From Perkinsus olseni (taxonomy: Eukaryota; Perkinsozoa; Perkinsida; Perkinsidae): 64,000 nt of DNA. Numbering within the stretch: the first letter of the stretch is position 1; every line of letters begins with the position of its first letter. The DNA is taken from positions 1 through 64,000 of the forward strand of contig JABANP010000214.1 of NCBI GenBank assembly GCA_013115135.1, read 5' to 3'. A model generated the notes under the pieces. That model ran no database searches and was not told the DNA's origin. It was given only the letters and a program-made list of their open reading frames with translations. This document shows, one piece after another, positions 60,160-64,000 of the stretch. Both the position numbers and the translations under genes were made by a program.

Positions 60160-62576
60160 ATGGCCATCGGTCGACCTCCGGTTTCTACTGCCGCTGCCCT
60201 CCCCTCGGCTAGGGAAGTCGCCCTGGCTATGTGTTCTGAGGACGACATGGCGCTTAGCAATATTCATGCAGAGTTCCGCGCTGTACAAGAGAGCACTGGC
60301 TTCCTGACGGACTCGGGCGTCTCGTGGATGGACACTCTCTCAGAAGCCCTTGTACGGAACGCTATCAGCGGCATGCGAGGAGGCGGCCTTCCTGAGAGAG
60401 TTGGTCCTCGGGAAGTGAAACGTGTCCTCTCTCCTAGCGTACTCGTTGATGGAAATCTCAGTGACGCAGCGGAGGCAAACTTGGTGTTAGTTATTCGTCT
60501 GCTGGCCCGGACGAAGGATGCCGGTAGGACTGCTGCTGATACCATAATTCCTCTGGCGAAGGTTTGCTCGAAGCCTTTGAGCAAGCGAGCGTTGAAGCTG
60601 TCGAGGGAAGTGAAGCACTTGCTGCCTCCGGAGCATAGGAGGGAGATTGCGGGTGCGATATCGGCTCTGCAGATCGGAGTGTACATGCAGGACGCTGGGA
60701 TGGTTGATGCGCTGTTGAAGGTTGATGATGATGCGATGAGTGTCGTCAGTGAAGGGGATATGGCCGTTGCCCAATTTTTGCGCCCTCAAGTTCGCTACAC
60801 CCAGGTCTCGAGAGGTTCTCGATACTCTCCAGGGCCTTTCTTCCACTGAAGTTGCGCAGACGGGAGAGTTCATTGCCGAGTTCCTCTTCGCCTTGGACTT
60901 TACTAATAATCTGAACACGGAAAAATTACTAAGGCTGTTGGACGGAGAGATGGTGAATCTGAAGGCACGTGCGCCAATGCTCGAGTACGCTGACTACTTG
61001 CCTGCGGGAGCCAGTGTGGCCCACCTACTCCTCGTCTGCTTCGATAGAGGGATAGGAGGAGTATGCGAAGTGCTACCCCACCTCATGTCTCACTGGCAGG
61101 CTCAGCTCGCCCTTCAGCAAGATCTCGGCCCTGTCGACGTGCAGTGCCTCGATCTCGTGGGCTCTGCTCCTCTCCTGCGGTGTCTCCAGCCATTACGGCC
61201 CATAGCGGGCGTGGGAGAGGGCGCAAGCTGTCTCGTGGACGAGTTGATCAAATTTGGGGCGCGGCGGTCATGCACGATTATGGGACTGTATCGCCATCTG
61301 GGCTCGAGAGTTCGTGCTCAGCCGACGCGATGCATGTGCAGATGCAAAGTTTGTAGTCGGTGGATGACCCTGACCCCAGACGTGGAACCACTGGTTTGGG
61401 CGAATCTTGCTCGGATAGCCGAAGGGGAGGACGAAGTGAGCCGGGCAGAGTGGATGAAATACGACAGGTCTCAGCAGCTGAATGAATTACTGGTGTACCG
61501 GCCAGATGGCACTGACAACGATGAAGTCCTAAAGGAGATGAAGAGGCTCCTCGAGGATGGCGCCGACCCGAATATCCCACTGGAAGGAAGTAGGAAAAGC
61601 GTGCACTGCTCCACAGCTGCTTGAGTGGTCCTCGCAGGGTGGGCGAGTGTTGAAGGGCTCTTCCCTATTCATTCCTGTACCAGCCCAACGCAAGTGAAGT
61701 TACTCCATCGGACGGGTGCTGATATGAACGCCTTATGCCAAGGCCAGACAGCTGCCGATATTGCTGTAGGCTCGAGGCGGGCTCTCGTTTTCCAACGATT
61801 CGTTCACCACCCACTGTGTCAACTAGACGGGCTACTTTTTCAGCTTATCCGCGGTGACCAGGAGACGTGTAGATGCCTCCTACTCCTCGGTACTTCCCTC
61901 ACTTCCACTGGGGTCAGACGGCTTCTATCAATGCCGAGAGAACGTGCGCTGGCGATGTATCCTTCGAGACACCTGCTCCCGAATGGGACGGGGTGGCCGA
62001 AGAAGATCGAGGTACTGGCAATCGTTTTGGGCTACGAGGGGCCGAAACTCCCTAGGAATTTCAACAGAAGATTTGTGCCAGGTTTTGAGCGAGCGGGCTC
62101 ACGCGGCAGAAGATGCCCTCTACAAGCTGGGAGGGCTCTTCTCCAACCTTGATGAACGACGAGTGAGTGTCCTGTCGAGCAACAGTTCCTTAACGAGCGC
62201 CATTACTCTCCCCTAGGGATCCGAGACACGAGAGCTCCATTCCAATATCGAGTCCCTCGAGAATGTGGTCGAGGTGAAGAGAGAACAGTTGAGCGCACTA
62301 GAGAAGGACGTGGACGAGGAGGTGAGCCGCCGCATCGCTAAAATCTTGACTCGATTATGGCTTCAGAACAACGCTGCTCGACAAGGGCGATTGCTCGCAC
62401 GTTACAGGCGCAAGCTAGCCTGCCGGTGTGGTGCGAAAGTCCAATACGCCACGGTTGATTGTGGCCACGGCCTGTGTGAGAATTGCCGGTGCAAGGCGGG
62501 TGCGCGGTGTCCAGAGTGTGGACAAGCAATCCCGAAAGGATTCGTCCAACTTCGTTTCCTCCATAGTAATACGTAA
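60160..62576 (+). CDS. Ankyrin-repeat protein with C-terminal RING finger (E3 ubiquitin ligase-like)
   Basis: The ATG at 60160 (MAIGRPPVSTAAALPSAREV) opens about 600 residues of helical sequence (EANLVLVIRLLARTKDAGRT, LSREVKHLLPPEHRREIAGA, FIAEFLFALDFTNNLNTEKL). Ankyrin-type units follow at about 61530-61580 (EMKRLLEDGADPNIPL) and 61690-61770 (KLLHRTGADMNALCQGQTAA). The C-terminus has ALEKDVDEEVSRRIAKILTR and then a RING: CRCGAKVQYATVDCGHGLCE with NCRCKAGARCPECG, ligands in C3HC4 order, close to the stop at 62576. RING domains of this kind recruit E2 enzymes. The frame changes near 60800 and again near 61625 and 62050; introns are likely, though the first change lacks a good-sized intron and could be an indel. 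Confidence 0.7.
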
Positions 62577-62969
62577 TCAGAGCTGATTGAGGTTGTGCGC
62601 CAGTTGAACGTCAATGCGATTTGCTACTCGTCGAGCGCGTTCCTAGTGTTCTCCACCTATGATCGAATGCACGCGGATAATAGTAGGAGTAATATTCGTT
62701 CCAGAATTAGTTAGGGAGTAGCCACCCCTACCTTAGGCACTCTGGTGTAGGTCGCATAGCGCCTCCATTGCGCCGGGGTTCCCCGCGAGGGCACCGGTTG
62801 ACTGGGACCCGTGAACTGGTAGACTCGAAGGCGGCTGAGGGGTTCCGCTGGCCGAGCCGCGTCGAAGTATCAAGAAAATAAGGAGTTATAATGGTGGCGT
62901 TGGAACGTAGTGTTCGGGTTTTAAAAACCCAGTTTTTTCAAAACCCGAATCATCTGAGATGGTTCATCT
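62577..62969. other. Intergenic, GC-rich hairpin-prone stretch
   Basis: This follows the RING gene. The segment 62750-62870 is rich in short complementary G/C runs (GCCGGGGTTCCCCGCG; GGCTGAGGGGTTCCGCTGGCC). It could be a structured RNA, but no known class was matched. No ORF is supported. Confidence 0.3.
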
Positions 62970-63119
62970 CGCAGAACTGCTCGTGGTCACAATTTGAGCG
63001 TACAAAAACGCTCAACCGTTTTCAAGTGCTGCAAGGAAATCCGGCAAAATTCCAGAAAAATTTCTTGCTAAAATTTCGGAAAAATCCTCACCTGAAAAAG
63101 CCAGTCGCCCTTGGAACAC

Positions 63120-63192
63120 AGCCTTCTGCCGGAGTTGAACCGACGACCTCCCGCTTACTAAGCGGGTGCTCTACCAACTAAGCTAAGAAGGC
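63120..63192 (-). tRNA. tRNA-Thr (anticodon AGT), array copy 1
   Basis: This is a cloverleaf on the minus strand. The acceptor GCCTTCT pairs perfectly with AGAAGGC. The D arm is AGCTTAGTTGGTAGAGC, the anticodon arm CCCGC-TTAGTAA-GCGGG has AGT in the loop, and the T arm is GTCGG-TTCAACT-CCGGC. The discriminator is T. There is no intron. A TTTT (in GGCTTTTTCAGG) follows about 20 nt downstream as a possible Pol III stop. Confidence 0.93.
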
Positions 63193-63348
63193 ACGATCCT
63201 CTCAGAACTGCTCGCTGTCACAATCTGAGCGTACAAAACGCTCAACCGTTTTTCAAGTGCTGCAAGGAAATCCGGCAAAATTCCAGAAAATTCCTTTTTG
63301 CCGAATTTCGGAAAATCCTCACCTGAAAAGCCAGTCGCCTTGGAACAC

Positions 63349-63421
63349 AGCCTTCTGCCGGAGTTGAACCGACGACCTCCCGCTTACTAAGCGGGTGCTC
63401 TACCAACTAAGCTAAGAAGGC
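63349..63421 (-). tRNA. tRNA-Thr (anticodon AGT), array copy 2
   Basis: The sequence is identical to copy 1 over the whole tRNA, 229 bp downstream. The spacer differs by small indels in A and T runs. Confidence 0.93.
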
Positions 63422-63579
63422 ACGATCCCCTCTCAGAACTACTCGTTGTCACAATCTGAGCGTACAAAACGCTCAACCGTTTTTCAAGTGCTGCAAGGAA
63501 ATCCGGCAAAATTCCAGAAAATTCTTTTTTGCTGAATTTCGGAAAATCCTCACCTAAAAAGACAGTCACTTTGGAACAC

Positions 63580-63652
63580 AGCCTTCTGCCGGAGTTGAAC
63601 CGACGACCTCCCGCTTACTAAGCGGGTGCTCTACCAACTAAGCTAAGAAGGC
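63580..63652 (-). tRNA. tRNA-Thr (anticodon AGT), array copy 3
   Basis: The sequence is identical to copies 1 and 2 over the tRNA, 231 bp beyond copy 2. The spacer shows a few substitutions (for example GACAGTCACTTTGG). Confidence 0.93.
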
Positions 63653-63814
63653 ACGATCCTCTCAGAACTGCTCGTGGTCACAATTTGAGCGTACAAAACG
63701 CTCAACCGTTTTTCAAGTGCTGCAAGGAAATCCGGCAAAAATTCCAGAAAATTCTTTTGCTGAAATTTCGGAAAAATCCTCACCTGAAAAGCCAGTCGCC
63801 TTGGAACACAGCCT

Positions 63815-63889
63815 TCTGGAATGGTCTAGTTGGTTATGACGACTGCCCTAACACGCAGTAGGTCCCGAGTTCGACTCTCGGTTCCAGTA
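63815..63889 (+). tRNA. tRNA-Val (anticodon AAC), with an eight-base anticodon loop
   Basis: Plus strand, 75 nt. The acceptor TCTGGAA pairs with TTCCAG (first pair T-T unpaired). The D arm is GTCTAGTTGGTTATGAC and the T arm is CCGAG-TTCGACT-CTCGG. The anticodon stem ACTGC/GCAGT encloses CCTAACAC, one base more than the standard seven, around AAC as in valine tRNAs. The extra C and the mismatched first pair leave open a pseudogene or a base-call error. Confidence 0.65.
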
Positions 63890-64000
63890 TTGCACCATCA
63901 TTCGAAATATGCGTTAGATTATGCGCCGTTTTGGAGTTGCTACCGCGTCTTTCGAATGCGGACGGTTTCTAGCGACTGCTCCTGGGGCACCGAAGCCCCT

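Larger units (their letters stand above)
62970..63821. repeat. Tandem array of about 230-bp units carrying tRNA-Thr genes
   Basis: Four units align by the recurring AGAACTGCTCG (62973, 63204, 63435 variant, 63664), so the period is 229-231 bp. Each holds GAGCGTACAAAACGCTC (an inverted repeat), an AT-rich spacer and, in units 1-3, a complete minus-strand tRNA-Thr. In unit 4 only the first eight bases of the tRNA (GCCTTCTG) remain before a tRNA-Val begins. Confidence 0.9.

Noticed and set aside
62750..62870. GC-rich hairpin-prone segment as a possible snRNA or spliced-leader gene
   Set aside because: No Sm site, no recognisable spliced-leader sequence and no known fold could be identified by eye.

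Overview
This is a nuclear genome segment from a unicellular eukaryote. Evidence: split genes with very short GT-AG introns (mostly about 35-100 nt), nuclear-type tRNA genes, a mitochondrial ribosomal protein gene, and cytosolic eukaryotic machinery (proteasome lid RPN6, MOB, PP2C-gamma-type phosphatase, Mei2-type RNA-binding protein). The compact introns, balanced base composition and giant secreted repeat protein suggest an alveolate, possibly a perkinsid such as Perkinsus. That assignment is inference; no marker gene proves it. Exons were traced by hand using splice sites, phase and family motifs, so inner boundaries are best estimates.

Layout. 1-8.2 kb: the end of a membrane protein, a weak minus-strand coding region, and a ten-exon NIPA-like membrane transporter gene. 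One exon of that gene is interrupted by a 5,057-bp tyrosine-recombinase retrotransposon with a textbook split-direct-repeat layout (A1 - ORFs - B1 A2 - B2). Without the element the transporter reading frame is restored exactly, with no target duplication. The four repeats are identical pairwise, but the element's RT/recombinase frames are deleted and shifted, so it looks like a recent, trans-mobilised, defective copy.

8.7-24.1 kb: a duplicated neighbourhood of ABHD12-like serine hydrolases (three copies, plus strand; the second is a pseudogene). Two copies of an unknown signal-peptide protein (minus strand) each lie head-to-head with a hydrolase. The unknown pair shares a near-identical 5' block but has strongly diverged mature regions. 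Between hydrolase copies 2 and 3 lie a small hypothetical gene, a mitochondrially targeted helical-repeat protein with a 600-residue acidic tail, and a tRNA-Trp gene.

24.3-37.3 kb: about 13 kb of minus-strand exons that appear to encode one giant secreted protein made of repeated beta-sandwich-like, cysteine-bearing modules. 38.3-48.8 kb, all minus: a Mei2-like RNA-binding protein, mitochondrial uS5, a PPM1G-like phosphatase and a helical protein of unknown function. 48.9-62.6 kb, all plus: alanyl-tRNA synthetase, proteasome subunit RPN6, a hypothetical protein, a MOB family protein, a DDX20-like DEAD-box helicase, and an ankyrin-RING protein. The right end holds a 230-bp tandem array with three identical-looking tRNA-Thr genes. 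In the fourth unit the tRNA-Thr is replaced by a tRNA-Val that starts inside the remains of the tRNA-Thr 3' end.

Apart from the hydrolase/secreted-protein cluster, the genes are housekeeping neighbours with no evident shared pathway. The most notable systems are the split-repeat retrotransposon and its host-gene insertion, the paired secreted-protein/hydrolase cluster, and the giant modular protein.
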